From contig CANJQH010000034.1 of assembly GCA_947476335.1 (NCBI GenBank), forward strand, positions 1-35,943: a DNA stretch of 35,943 nt, read 5' to 3'. The notes under the pieces were generated by a model, which saw only the letters and a list, made by a program, of their open reading frames with translations, was not told the DNA's origin and made no database searches. Numbering within the stretch: position 1 is the stretch's first letter; each line of letters opens with the position of its first letter. Source of the stretch: Anaerolineae bacterium. GTDB taxonomy: Bacteria; Chloroflexota; Anaerolineae; J036; Brachytrichaceae. The position numbers and the translations under genes were made by a program. Of the stretch, positions 7,440-16,566 are shown piece after piece.

Positions 7440-10400
7440 TTATCCGATCATACGAATCACCCGCCAGCCGGCATCCGCCGCGCGCGTAATAAGCGCATCA
7501 GCATCCGCACGCACCATCGACGCCAGGCGCGCCACCGCCGCCTTGCTCAGCGCCGGCTCAAGCCGCTCAAGCATCACCACCTCAACTGCAGCAAGCTGGC
7601 GCACGAGGAGTTCAAATGCTTCGCGGTTGAAGTATTCGACGCCCTGCCATTCATGCGCGCCGACATGTCGGCGCACCTGCGCATCCGCCAACAGGCCGGC
7701 TGCCATAGCCGCCAACCGCTCCTCCCGTTCACCTTCGTCGATCGCAGGCATCTCCCGACGCACGAAGCGCCGCAGTGCCGCAGCGCGCTCGACCGCCAGC
7801 GCATGCGCCGGCAGGAGCAGCCCGGCATGCGCAAGCAGCACACGCAGCGCAGATTCGGCATACATACTCTCCCCGGCGTCCAGGCCGAGCCCGGCGCAGG
7901 CGTCGCGGAAAACGCGCCGCAGATCCCATTCGTCCAGGCGTGCCTCAGCGCGCTCCAGGCGCCGCAACAGTGCCCAGACCAGCACCGGCAGCCAGCTCTG
8001 CACACTGTCGTCGAGCAGGCGACCGACAGTCGAACTCCGGCGGCGAGCGTCAAAGGTCTCCAGCTGCATCAGCGTCGCCACATCCTCGCGCACTTGATAC
8101 GCCGCGGTCTCGACTTCAGCGACACCGGCCTCCTGCAGCAGCGGGCGCACGCGCACCGTGAGCGCATCGAGCAGCGACGCATCGACAACGGCGGCACGGC
8201 TGCGGCGCAGCGATTGCAGGCGCAGGCGCGAATTCAGCAGCCAGCGCAGCGTATCGGCGTTCAACACCACACGGCTGGCCTCACGCACACGCTCGTGCTC
8301 ATACTCGTGCAACAGCTCATCAATATCAGCGGTGCCGCGGCCCCCCAGCTCGCCGTGCAGGCGTGCCAGCCGGCCATCGCCGTCAAAAACCTCGCGCACA
8401 TCGACGAAAACATGGCTCTGATAAGCGCTAAGCTCGACGTACAAGCCGTGCTCACAGATTTCGCTGCTGCGCCGCAGAAATTCAAGGCCGCTGACATGAT
8501 CGCGGAAACGCAGGAAATGCCGGTCATCCGCGTGCAGGCTCAGTGCCTCACTCAGCGTCGTCGACTGCATGCCGACGCCCTTGACAAGGAAAGCCACCGA
8601 ATTGCGCACATACCCGCGCGTATGCGCAAGCTTGTTGTGCACCAGCACCAGTGCGCACTCGTCACCGCTGCGGTTCGAATACGCGAATACGTTTTCATCA
8701 GTGTCGCCATCCGCGTGCTGAAAATCGTAGAGGCGGAAATCCTCGACCTCGGCGAACACATGGCGCCGATGCAGCAGCGGAAAAATCACGCGCGCATGGT
8801 GGTCGATGAGGCCCTGATTAGGCGTCTCGTGCAGCTTCGGTCGGCGGAATTCCATGCCGTACTTCTCGACGTAGCCCTCCATCTGGCCATGGCCGAACAT
8901 CGGCAGGCCCGGCAGCGTGCTCAGCAGCACCGCAATGCCGAAATACTTGTCGTCTTTCCCGAACTGTTCCACAGCCGACTTTTCGTCCGGGTTGTTCATG
9001 AAGTTGACGTAACGCTTCAAAATCTGCGGGTCGAACTCGAGCGTCTCACGGATTAGATAGCGGTATTTGGCGTTGTCCTCGTCACGCAGCATGTGCATAA
9101 AAGCGCTGTTATAGACGCGATGCATGCCCAGCGTACGCACGAAGTAGCCTTCGAGCATCCAGAATGCCTCGGCGAGCAGCAGCGTGTCCGGCGCCTCGAC
9201 TGCGGCGCGGTCGACCACTTCACGCCAGAATTCCTGCGGCATCCAGCGATCAAATTCCTCACGGCTCATACCCATGCCGGCGCGCGAGGGAATGCCATCG
9301 CCGCTGCCCGGCTGCGGAAACCACAGGCGCTGCACGTGACGCTTCGCCAGCGTCATCGCCGCATCAAAACGCACAATGGGAAACTGCCGGCAGACCTGCA
9401 AAATGGTCTGAATCACCGCCTCGCGCACATCGGCCTTCAAATAATTCAGCTGCGCGGTGTCGTTCCACGGCATGCTGGTGCCGTCGTTGCCGTGATAAAT
9501 GTACTTGACCTCGCCCGTGCGGCGATCGAGGCGCTTAAAGACGACGGCGGCGTCTGCGCGCGTGTAGTAATGATCCTCGAGAAATACGCCGACGCCCGGG
9601 TCCTCACTCAGATCGGGCCCATTGAAGGTATAGCCGGGATACGGCGGATGGTCGAGCGACAGAAAGCGCTCAGGATGGTGAATCACCCAGGTGGAGTCGA
9701 TACCGAAGTGGTTCGGCACCATGTCGCTGCCCATACGGATGCCGCGCCGCCAGGCGCGTTCGCGCAAATTCTGCATGGCGCTCTCGCCGCCGAGATCTTC
9801 GGCGACGCAGTAATCCATGAGCGAATAAGCCGAGGCTACGGCGTCTTCGGCGCCCATCATCTGCTTGATGCGGCGCGAGGCGCGGCTGCGCTCCCACACG
9901 CCGATCAGCCAGATGCCGGTAACGCCCCAGCTGCGCAGCTTGTCGAGCTCTTCGTCGGGCAGCTGATCGAGCCGAGAGATATCGCGGCCGTACTGCGCCG
10001 AAAGCTGCGCCAGCCACACGTAAATATTCTTGGCGATGAGCACCAGACGCGGCATCCACGCACGATCCTGGGTGTACGCCTCATATTCGGGATCATGCCG
10101 CGAAGTGTCGTCGCCATAAACGCCGCCGCCGGCGCGCACCGTCGAGCGAATATCAGATGCGCTAAATTCCGGCGCACCAAAGCCGCCGAAGCCGCCGAAG
10201 CCGCCGCCAAAATACGCCGCCAGCGAGCGCGCCTCTTCCTGAATGAAATCGCGCCCGGTGCGCGCACGCACCAAATAGCGCTTCAACCCAGGCACGCCGC
10301 TCATAAAACGGGTTTCGATGTAGCGCAGCTGATCAAGCAGCGAATCCGGATGCGCCAGCGCCGGCGCACGCAGCACCGCAATCAGATTCTGCCCTTCCAA

Positions 10401-10958
10401 AAACGGCGGCCGCGCCTCAAAATACACCGCCAGCCCCGCAATCGCGCGCTGATACGCCGTGCGCTCCTGCAGCGAACGATCGGCAAAAAATTCGTCATAC
10501 CTTGCAAAAGCCGGATTGGCATTCGCCAGCCACAACAGCAGCATCTCCTCGAGCAGCACTTCACGGTTCGGCGCTTCATCCGTGCGGCTGTTCATATACT
10601 CCCGCACCGTCTGCCGCCCACGATACACGTCGACCGTCGGAAATTCCTCGACGAAGCGCTCCAGCATCGCATCCACGGCTTCCACACCCAGGCCGGTGTT
10701 CAGCGCCGCCAGCGCATGCGCCATCGCATCCGGATCGACCGTGCGGCGATACTCCGCCACCAGCATGTGGCTCACCTCGTCGATCAGGCCCATCGCATTG
10801 ATCTCGCTGGCAGATGCGTGGCGCCCGGTTTCGTTCATGCGCTGCGCAAACACGCGCGCCGCGTAAAAATCAGCGATGACGACATTGCCGGTCAGCGTAA
10901 AAAGGGCGTCGTCGAAGTGGTAGCGATCGCGGGAGATGCGCGAGACGTGAAATTCCAT
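7440..10958 (-). CDS. Very large GH13 (alpha-amylase family) protein
   Basis: This 1172-residue protein has a TIM-barrel glycoside hydrolase domain in its middle. GH13 region I is DMVPNH (Asp412, His417). Region II is VRFDAAM with the nucleophile Asp532. Region III is LLLAEAFW with the acid/base Glu597. Region IV is FMNNPDE: Asp658 is kept, but the usual His of NHD is Pro657. Residues 1-300 have no family I recognise and contain a Gly/Phe run (GGGFGGFGGFG) near 250. Residues about 760-1172 are largely helical, rich in Leu/Arg/Ala. The length is about twice that of a typical amylase. No signal peptide is visible, so it is probably cytosolic and acts on glycogen, maltodextrin, trehalose or similar. 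Start ATG 10958 has no clear ribosome site. It follows a LacI-type regulator after 131 bp that contain an operator-like palindrome. GH13 membership is secure; substrate unknown. Confidence 0.88.
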   Translation of the reverse strand: MEFHVSRISRDRYHFDDALFTLTGNVVIADFYAARVFAQRMNETGRHASASEINAMGLIDEVSHMLVAEYRRTVDPDAMAHALAALNTGLGVEAVDAMLERFVEEFPTVDVYRGRQTVREYMNSRTDEAPNREVLLEEMLLLWLANANPAFARYDEFFADRSLQERTAYQRAIAGLAVYFEARPPFLEGQNLIAVLRAPALAHPDSLLDQLRYIETRFMSGVPGLKRYLVRARTGRDFIQEEARSLAAYFGGGFGGFGGFGAPEFSASDIRSTVRAGGGVYGDDTSRHDPEYEAYTQDRAWMPRLVLIAKNIYVWLAQLSAQYGRDISRLDQLPDEELDKLRSWGVTGIWLIGVWERSRASRRIKQMMGAEDAVASAYSLMDYCVAEDLGGESAMQNLRERAWRRGIRMGSDMVPNHFGIDSTWVIHHPERFLSLDHPPYPGYTFNGPDLSEDPGVGVFLEDHYYTRADAAVVFKRLDRRTGEVKYIYHGNDGTSMPWNDTAQLNYLKADVREAVIQTILQVCRQFPIVRFDAAMTLAKRHVQRLWFPQPGSGDGIPSRAGMGMSREEFDRWMPQEFWREVVDRAAVEAPDTLLLAEAFWMLEGYFVRTLGMHRVYNSAFMHMLRDEDNAKYRYLIRETLEFDPQILKRYVNFMNNPDEKSAVEQFGKDDKYFGIAVLLSTLPGLPMFGHGQMEGYVEKYGMEFRRPKLHETPNQGLIDHHARVIFPLLHRRHVFAEVEDFRLYDFQHADGDTDENVFAYSNRSGDECALVLVHNKLAHTRGYVRNSVAFLVKGVGMQSTTLSEALSLHADDRHFLRFRDHVSGLEFLRRSSEICEHGLYVELSAYQSHVFVDVREVFDGDGRLARLHGELGGRGTADIDELLHEYEHERVREASRVVLNADTLRWLLNSRLRLQSLRRSRAAVVDASLLDALTVRVRPLLQEAGVAEVETAAYQVREDVATLMQLETFDARRRSSTVGRLLDDSVQSWLPVLVWALLRRLERAEARLDEWDLRRVFRDACAGLGLDAGESMYAESALRVLLAHAGLLLPAHALAVERAAALRRFVRREMPAIDEGEREERLAAMAAGLLADAQVRRHVGAHEWQGVEYFNREAFELLVRQLAAVEVVMLERLEPALSKAAVARLASMVRADADALITRAADAGWRVIRMIG

Positions 10959-10993
10959 GGGTGTGTGAATTTTACGCGGAATGCGCGCAGATT

Positions 10994-11001
10994 AACCGGT
11001 T
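10994..11001. promoter_or_regulatory. Candidate LacI-family operator AACCGGTT
   Basis: The perfect palindrome aaccggtt, in the wider context gattaaccggttttga, has the central CG flanked by A/T-rich half-sites typical of LacI-family operators. It lies 36-43 bp upstream of the GH13 start, inside the gap following the LacI-type gene. Assignment is by motif and position only. Confidence 0.5.
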
Positions 11002-11089
11002 TTGAACAGCGGCAACCACTCCGGCCGCCATAGTCGACAAAACCATCAACGCATCGGCGGTCATCCGGCGTCTTCTTCACAGACTCGAA

Positions 11090-12226
11090 TCACACACTCG
11101 ATTCGCGCACGACCAGCTCGACCGGCAGCATGATGTGCTTCGGAACAGCGGCGCCATCGCTGTGCAGCAGTTCGAGAAAAAGCTCCGCTGCGCGACGCCC
11201 CTTTTCGACGGCCGGCTGACGAACAGTGGTGAGCGCCGGCTGCATCAAATGGCTGGCGGGCAGGTCGTCAAAGCCGACCACGGCGAGGTCCTTCGGCACA
11301 GCCACGCCGTGCGAACGCGCCGCCTCAATCAACCCCCACGCCATGGCGTCGCCCAGCACAGCCGCCGCGGTCGGCATCGGTGACAGAGCGCGCAACTGCT
11401 CGAACACGTGCCGGCCGCCTTCCACCGACGGCTCACATTCCAGCACGCAGATGCCCGGAGAGCGCAGCGACAAGCCGTGTTCGGCCAGCGCGGCGGCGTA
11501 GCCCTGCATGCGCTGCCGCAATATGCCGTGATATTCCTCAAAGCAAGCTACGTGCGAATCCATTGAAATAATCGAAATACGGCGATGCCCAAGGTCGAGC
11601 AAATGCTTCATCGCCATACACGCACCTGCACAGTCGTCGACGTTGACGGAAGCGACGTGCGCCGGTGCGTCGGTGTCGACCATTACAAATGGAATGCGGC
11701 GCTGCGTCAGGGCTTTGACGACAGGATCGTCATATTCCAGCCCAATGACGAGGCAGCCATCCACCAGCGCGGCATACGTGGCATCAACGAGTGAGCCGCG
11801 CATCGGGGGAATCAGCATGAGCGAAAATCCGCCGCATTTACAGACCTCGCCCACCCCGCGCATCAGTTCAGCAAAGAACGGATTGCGCATCACCTCAGGG
11901 ATGTCCTGCGGCACGATCAGGCCGATAGCGTTGGTGCGACGTGTATTGAGGCTGCGCGCAATGGGGTTTGGCGTGTACCCCATCCGGCGCGCGACGGCGA
12001 GAATATGCTCAGCTGTCTGCTTCGACAGCCGGCCCGGCATGTTGAACGCGAAGGACACGGCGGTCTTCGAAACACGCGCTTCCAGCGCGATGTCGGAAAT
12101 AGTGACTCGCCCATTTCCTGAACGCCCACGCTGGCGTTCAGACGATGCGGCACCATCAGCACACACAATGTCTGCCGGCTCTCTGGAGATGCCCTTCCTG
12201 ATTTCAATTCCGTCTGTCCCGCTCAT
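11090..12226 (-). CDS. LacI-family transcriptional regulator
   Basis: This is a 378-residue repressor. Residues 1-39 are an unusual polar extension. The LacI helix-turn-helix begins at VTISDIALEARVSKTAVSFAFN (41-62), with the hinge at YTPNPIARSLNTRRT. A periplasmic-binding-protein-like sensor domain follows (IGLIVPQDI, FFAELMRGV, VDDCAGACMAMKHLLDLGHRRI, AVVGFDDLPASHLMQPALTTVRQP). Such proteins release DNA when a sugar binds. The ATG at 12226 is chosen with aaggag 13 nt upstream; TTG codons further up lie inside a 9-bp repeat. The GH13 gene is next downstream on the same strand, so control of that gene is the simplest inference. The sugar cannot be read from the sequence. Confidence 0.93.
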   Translation of the reverse strand: MSGTDGIEIRKGISREPADIVCADGAASSERQRGRSGNGRVTISDIALEARVSKTAVSFAFNMPGRLSKQTAEHILAVARRMGYTPNPIARSLNTRRTNAIGLIVPQDIPEVMRNPFFAELMRGVGEVCKCGGFSLMLIPPMRGSLVDATYAALVDGCLVIGLEYDDPVVKALTQRRIPFVMVDTDAPAHVASVNVDDCAGACMAMKHLLDLGHRRISIISMDSHVACFEEYHGILRQRMQGYAAALAEHGLSLRSPGICVLECEPSVEGGRHVFEQLRALSPMPTAAAVLGDAMAWGLIEAARSHGVAVPKDLAVVGFDDLPASHLMQPALTTVRQPAVEKGRRAAELFLELLHSDGAAVPKHIMLPVELVVRESSV

Positions 12227-12247
12227 GCCTTCTCTTTTTCTCCTTTT

Positions 12248-12275
12248 TGTCAAATTTGTCAAATTTGTCAAATTT
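12248..12275. promoter_or_regulatory. Triple 9-bp repeat upstream of the LacI-type gene
   Basis: Three tandem copies of tgtcaaatt, read on the minus strand as TTGACAAAT three times, end just before the ribosome site of the regulator gene. Each copy makes an overlapping near-palindrome ATTTG-N-CAAAT. TTGACA matches the -35 consensus, but there is no room for a -10 before the start codon. An operator array for autoregulation, or simple slippage, are the two readings. Confidence 0.45.
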
Positions 12276-12414
12276 ATATTATTTATCGCACAGTTTTGCG
12301 CGATATTGTTACATAAAGACCGTTATGTCGCGACAAGATGCAAGCATTGTAGGAGGGAGAAGAAAGAATGACAAGTGGACCGTTTTAGGAAACTGGTATC
12401 GGCAACGACAGCGA

Positions 12415-13842
12415 CTACGGCGCCGACAGCGGCAGCGGCCACGGATTCGGCGGCAGCGACGGTGTAGGGTCGTCCTGTGGAGCTGGCGCCACCGCCGTCG
12501 CCGGCAGCGGGCGCGGGGCAACAGTGCGAGTCTCCGGCGGCAACTGCGGCGGCAAAAACAACGGCGCAGACGGCACATCACTCCCACTGCGCCGGACGCC
12601 CATCGCGGTCGGCTCAGACGGCACAGGCGACGTACTTGTGATCGCCCGACCATCCACCACGATGACCACCGCAGTTCCATGCATCCACTCCGGCGGCAGC
12701 GTCGGCGCATACGGCGTCGCTGCGATCAACGGCAGCGGCTGCGGCGCCCCCCCAATCGATGCGACGATGTCGGCCGACGATGGAATGGGTGCAATAAGGG
12801 TCGGCCGAACAATCGGCCACGCACCGATGCGGCTGCTGATCGCCACCAGGCCGACAATACCCAGCGCACAACAAACCACCGCAAACACTGCCAGCATAAA
12901 GAAGATCCAGCCATCAGGCCGCCGCGCACGAGCGCTGCGCGAAACGCGCTTATGCTGATGCACAGGACGTGAGGCGCGCGGCGCAGCCACTACTCGCTGA
13001 CGCTCGCGGCGTTCCTCAGCCATGGCTTCGGCGGTCGAAACCGCCGCGCGAAATCGCCGCGCAAAATCGCCCGCCGTCTCGTGCCGCCGATGCGGATGCT
13101 TTTCAAGCGCGCGCAGGACCACGTCACCGACGCGGCGCGGCACATCCGGGTTCAGGTCTGAAATATGCTGCGCCATCGACTCGATGTGCTTGCGCGCAAT
13201 TGAAATTTCGTTCGTGCCCTCAAAGGGATGCCGCCCAGTCAACGCCAGATACGCCGTCACTCCCAGAGAATACACATCGGTGGCACGCGTCAGCTCGAGA
13301 CGGCCTTCAACCTGCTCAGGCGACATGTAATACACCGAACCAACGCGCGCGTGCGTTGCCGTAAAGGCCGTCACATCGGCGGATTTGGCGACGCCGAAAT
13401 CCGTCAACAACGCCCGCCCAGTGCTGCGGCGGATCAAAATGTTGCTGGGCTTCACATCGCGATGCACGATGCCCCGGTCATGCGCGTAGTCGAGCGCCCG
13501 CGCCACATCGCTCAGCAACGGCGCCAGTTCACGTGGCGACAACACCCCAGACTGCGTTACCCAGCGGTCGAGCGACATCCCCTCGACATACTCCATCACC
13601 AGATAGGGTGGATTACAGCGCAAATCCGCCCCAAAAAGCCGCACAATGTTGGGGTGATCCAGCTCCTCCAACAGGCGAATTTCGTTCTGAAAACGGATCA
13701 ACGCATTTCGATCCGCCGCCAGATGGATCGCCAGCACTTTGAGCGCCACCGTGCTGCCATCCGGCGCGACGGCGCGATACACGGTGGACATGCCACCGCG
13801 CCCGAGTTCCACACGGCTGGTATATGCATCAAAACTGGACAT
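12415..13842 (-). CDS. Membrane-anchored Hanks-type Ser/Thr protein kinase
   Basis: This is a 475-residue PknB-type kinase. The N-terminal kinase domain (about 5-270) is complete: glycine loop GRGGMSTVY (14-22), Lys35 in VALKVL, Glu54, the catalytic loop HRDVKPSN with Asp129, DFG (148-150), and the SPEQ segment. A basic stretch (about 283-308) leads to one membrane helix (about 313-337, WIFFMLAVFAVVCCALGIVGLVAI). An outside domain of about 130 residues is rich in Pro, Thr and Ser with no PASTA repeat. The topology implies sensing outside and phosphorylation of cytosolic targets. It is divergent from the PIG-L deacetylase gene, sharing a 170-bp gap. It follows no operon partner; the LacI-type gene begins 188 bp downstream. 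The kinase call is secure; ligand and targets unknown. Confidence 0.96.
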   Translation of the reverse strand: MSSFDAYTSRVELGRGGMSTVYRAVAPDGSTVALKVLAIHLAADRNALIRFQNEIRLLEELDHPNIVRLFGADLRCNPPYLVMEYVEGMSLDRWVTQSGVLSPRELAPLLSDVARALDYAHDRGIVHRDVKPSNILIRRSTGRALLTDFGVAKSADVTAFTATHARVGSVYYMSPEQVEGRLELTRATDVYSLGVTAYLALTGRHPFEGTNEISIARKHIESMAQHISDLNPDVPRRVGDVVLRALEKHPHRRHETAGDFARRFRAAVSTAEAMAEERRERQRVVAAPRASRPVHQHKRVSRSARARRPDGWIFFMLAVFAVVCCALGIVGLVAISSRIGAWPIVRPTLIAPIPSSADIVASIGGAPQPLPLIAATPYAPTLPPEWMHGTAVVIVVDGRAITSTSPVPSEPTAMGVRRSGSDVPSAPLFLPPQLPPETRTVAPRPLPATAVAPAPQDDPTPSLPPNPWPLPLSAP

Positions 13843-14000
13843 TCCTGCGTCTCACAGAGTGTACTCCAAGATTACGCAAAGAATACACTTAGAAATTGGA
13901 GGGTTCAGATTTCGGATTGACGGCGATTCGCGGTCTACGGATTCGAACCAGCCATTGCCATGAAAACGCAAAAACGCAAGAAAATCTGGAATCTGAACTG

Positions 14001-14006
14001 TAAAAT
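14001..14006 (+). promoter_or_regulatory. Possible -10 box (TAAAAT) of the PIG-L gene
   Basis: The sequence tgTAAAATcccctc ends directly at the GTG start (14013). The 6-nt gap would place the transcription start at or next to the start codon, implying a leaderless message. No convincing -35 is seen. Confidence 0.35.
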
Positions 14007-14012
14007 CCCCTC

Positions 14013-14717
14013 GTGCCTCCAGAATTTATACCCTCCTCCGCCATGGTCATCGTGGCGCACCCAGATGACATCGAGTTCGGCTGCGCAGGAACGTGCGCAA
14101 AATGGACGCGCGCCGGCGCCCGCGTCGTCTATGTCATCGCCACCAGCGGCAACGGTGGCACGCACGACCCTCAGTACACCCGCGAAACGATCGCGCAGTT
14201 GCGCGAGCAGGAACAAACTGCGGCCGCCGCGCTCTGCGGCGTGCATGAGATCGAGTATCTGCGCGAAAATGACGGCGAAGTCATGCCCACACTCGATCTG
14301 CGCCGCAAATTCGTCGCCATGATCCGCAAACACAAGCCCGAAATCGTCATCACCATGGACCCGACCGTGATGTTCAGCGGCGACGGCTATATCAATCACC
14401 CGGATCACCGCGCCGTCGCCGTCACCGCCATGGACGCCATCGCTCCCGTCGCCGGCATGCCGCTCATGTACCCCGAACTCGGCCCGGCCCACAAGGTGCG
14501 CGAAGTCTGGATTCAGTGGACGCCCAACCCGGACACATGGATCGACATCAGCGAAACCATCGACGTCAAGGCCGAAGCGCTGCGCTGCCACAAGAGCCAG
14601 GTCAGCGACGACACCGTGGCGATGGTGCGCAGCTGGGCGCTCGAAGCCGGCCGCGGCCTGACGCCCGCCGAGGCGTTCAAAGTGATGCTGCTGGAGAAAA
14701 GGACGACGGGCAGCTGA
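14013..14717 (+). CDS. PIG-L family deacetylase (LmbE-like)
   Basis: This 234-residue zinc-dependent N-deacetylase belongs to the family that includes LmbE, MshB and BshB. It shows the metal motif AHPDDIEFGCAGT near the N-terminus (His-Pro-Asp-Asp), ATSGNGGTHDP, the REQEQTAAAALCGV helix, and the second metal motif NHPDHRAV, with a typical C-terminal SQVSD segment. Substrates in the family are N-acetylglucosamine conjugates or related amino sugars; which one applies here cannot be told. GTG at 14013 is used; an ATG at 14043 lies just before the conserved VIVAHPDD strand and is also possible. Neither has a ribosome site. It is divergent from the kinase and runs head-on into a decayed methyltransferase gene. 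Confidence 0.92.
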   Translation: MPPEFIPSSAMVIVAHPDDIEFGCAGTCAKWTRAGARVVYVIATSGNGGTHDPQYTRETIAQLREQEQTAAAALCGVHEIEYLRENDGEVMPTLDLRRKFVAMIRKHKPEIVITMDPTVMFSGDGYINHPDHRAVAVTAMDAIAPVAGMPLMYPELGPAHKVREVWIQWTPNPDTWIDISETIDVKAEALRCHKSQVSDDTVAMVRSWALEAGRGLTPAEAFKVMLLEKRTTGS

Positions 14718-14730
14718 TTGCGGACGACCG

Positions 14731-15130
14731 TCAGTGAGCGGCGGTCTTCGTCAATCCCAGACACGCCACCGCCCCCGCCGAAATCGGCTGGCCGTGCGTG
14801 AACCGGTCGGCCGGCAGTGGGCTGCGGCCTACGCGCATCTGCACATTCTTCGGCTGTGCATCGCCGCCAGCCATCCGGGAAATAGCGCAAATATTCCCGC
14901 GCGACGCGACACGGCCCAAGGCGCTGCTCGATTCGATCAATCATCGCCGCATCGAACCCCTGAAACCAGGCATGTCGTTCGTGCGCGCCGTACGGCACGG
15001 TAATCAGCAGGCGGCCACCCGGCCGCAGGATGCGCCGGAATTCGTCAATCGCGTCGAGGTAGCTCTCCGGCGCGCGCTCGTGCATCGCCGCATTCAGATA
15101 TGCCGAAGTCATGCGCAGACGCTGACTCAT
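14731..15130 (-). pseudogene. Decayed SAM-dependent methyltransferase (5' truncated, frameshifted)
   Basis: From about 15085 downward the minus strand encodes the back half of a class I methyltransferase: a helix LDAIDEFRRILRPGGRLL, the strand ITVPYG, and EYLRYFPDGWRRCTAEECADA. There the reading frame stops making sense. The expected C-terminus, ending SAGAVACLGLTK, continues in another frame down to a stop at 14731-14733. The switch lies around 14835-14850. The N-terminal half with the SAM-binding glycine motif is missing; upstream DNA gives only frames broken by stops. One truncation plus one frameshift argue for a remnant. Without the parent sequence the exact break cannot be fixed. Confidence 0.65.
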
Positions 15131-15318
15131 CTATTATCCGAAGCACACAAGGGCCGGCGCCCCGTCCACCGCCAGCACAGAGCCAGCAAGATATCGATGA
15201 GCACCAATGCTCGCGTGCCCAGACACACCGTGTTTTTAAAAATACTGAGCGACTACGTACGCCAGCTTGCAGAACTATACTTCCTCTCGCCGGTGCTTCT
15301 CCGGCAGGAGTTAAATTT

Positions 15319-16497
15319 ATGGCATTTTCGCAACTCGCCCGTCATGGCGCGCGCGCGCTGATCACCGCCGTCCTCGCCTCTTCATCCCTCGCCGTCACCT
15401 TCAGCACGTCAGCTGCACCGGCCCTCGCCAACACATCGTGGGTGGAAAGCTGGGCCTGCCCGACCTCCATCACAATTTATGCCGTTGAAGATGACCCAGC
15501 GCTGGCTGCGCCGCGCGTGGTCTTCGGCCCAGACAGCGCACACACGCGCGAAGCAAACCTCGTCGGTGAGGTCTCCGGCCCTTCCGTCCCCGGCGGCAAG
15601 GGGCGGCAGTTCATCTATTTCGCTGAAACCAGCCTCGTCGCCGGCGGCAAAGGCATCGTCACCGCCTTCGGCCAGCGCAACGAAAGCTACGGCAGCTTCG
15701 TCGTCGCAGCCAGCTGTGACCCGCTCGGCAGCGTCCGCGGCATCTCATTCGAAGACCTGAACGCCAACGGCGCACGCGACGCCGGCGAGCCGCTCATGGC
15801 CGGCGCATGGTGGAAACTCAGCGGCGGCGGCAACTGGAGCATCTGCGGCTACACCGGTGGCGACGCCACCTTCGGCCCGACCGTCAAGCCCGGCACTTAC
15901 ATCCTGCAGCCAATCGCCGCCCCCGGCTTCCGCGCCACCACCCAGGAGCGCAATGTGCTCGTCCGACGACTCGGCCAAGCTTCGCTCGGCAATGACCTCG
16001 GCTTCGTGCGTGATGCGAAAAGCACCGGCGACGCCTGCGGCCAGTACGATCCGAAGCCGACGCCACCCGCATCCGTCGCTCCACCCACCCCAAACATCCT
16101 CGGCGCGCTCAGCACCGCACCCAATACCTTTAATGCTTTCCTCACCGCAGTCGAAGCCGCAGGCCTGACCGACGCACTCAACGCCGCCGACATCACCATC
16201 TTCGCGCCGACCGACGCCGCCTTCGCCAAGCTGCCCAAGGCCACGCTCGATCGCCTGCTGGCAAATCCGGCGCAGCTCGCACGCATCCTGCGCAGCCACG
16301 TCGTCCCGCAGCGCCTCGCCACCGACGCCCTCGCCGGTGACCACTCGCTGCGCACGCTCGGCAGCTTTAGCCTGCGCGCACGCAGCAAGGCCGGCATCGT
16401 CAAAATCAACAACCTCGCCATCGTCGGCGCACCGCTCACCGCCGCCAACGGCACCATTTTCCCGATCGACACGGTGCTGTTCACAGCCGCAAAATAG
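15319..16497 (+). CDS. Secreted protein with SdrD-B-like and fasciclin (FAS1) domains
   Basis: This is a 392-residue exported protein. A signal peptide covers about residues 1-37 (basic start, hydrophobic run, Ala-x-Ala-like site near APALANT). Residues about 40-140 form an unrecognised beta-rich part. Residues about 140-235 resemble an SdrD B-like/prealbumin-type domain (GSVRGISFEDLNANGARDAGEP…, then PGTYIL). After a Pro-rich linker, residues about 262-392 are a FAS1 adhesion domain with the H1 pattern DITIFAPTDAAFAKLP, the YH-like site LRSHVVPQ, and the closing H2 segment AANGTIFPIDTVL. The ATG at 15319 has a strong site, ggcaggag, 8 nt upstream, directly after a small gccgg…ccggc hairpin. 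A role in surface adhesion or matrix is the usual one for FAS1. It stands alone. Confidence 0.9.
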   Translation: MAFSQLARHGARALITAVLASSSLAVTFSTSAAPALANTSWVESWACPTSITIYAVEDDPALAAPRVVFGPDSAHTREANLVGEVSGPSVPGGKGRQFIYFAETSLVAGGKGIVTAFGQRNESYGSFVVAASCDPLGSVRGISFEDLNANGARDAGEPLMAGAWWKLSGGGNWSICGYTGGDATFGPTVKPGTYILQPIAAPGFRATTQERNVLVRRLGQASLGNDLGFVRDAKSTGDACGQYDPKPTPPASVAPPTPNILGALSTAPNTFNAFLTAVEAAGLTDALNAADITIFAPTDAAFAKLPKATLDRLLANPAQLARILRSHVVPQRLATDALAGDHSLRTLGSFSLRARSKAGIVKINNLAIVGAPLTAANGTIFPIDTVLFTAAK

Positions 16498-16505
16498 CGT
16501 GGAAG

Positions 16506-16566
16506 GTAACTACTCAGGCCCAAATCAGTGTTTCGCGTTGGAAAAGTGGCTGGTCTGAGTAGTTAC
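16506..16566. mobile_element. Family E element, copy E2, core-deleted 61-bp form
   Basis: The ends GTAACTACTCAGGCC and GGTCTGAGTAGTTAC match E1. Relative to E1 it lies in the opposite orientation, and the whole central hairpin is gone: CAAATCAGT joins directly to GTTTCGCGTTGGAAAA. It therefore shows the conserved frame of the family without the variable core. No clear flanking direct repeat. Confidence 0.85.

Noticed and set aside
9093..11033. Long plus-strand open frame (646 codons) opposite the GH13 gene
   Set aside because: It is the complement of a clear GH13 coding region, has no family motif, and reflects high GC that removes stops in the opposite frame.
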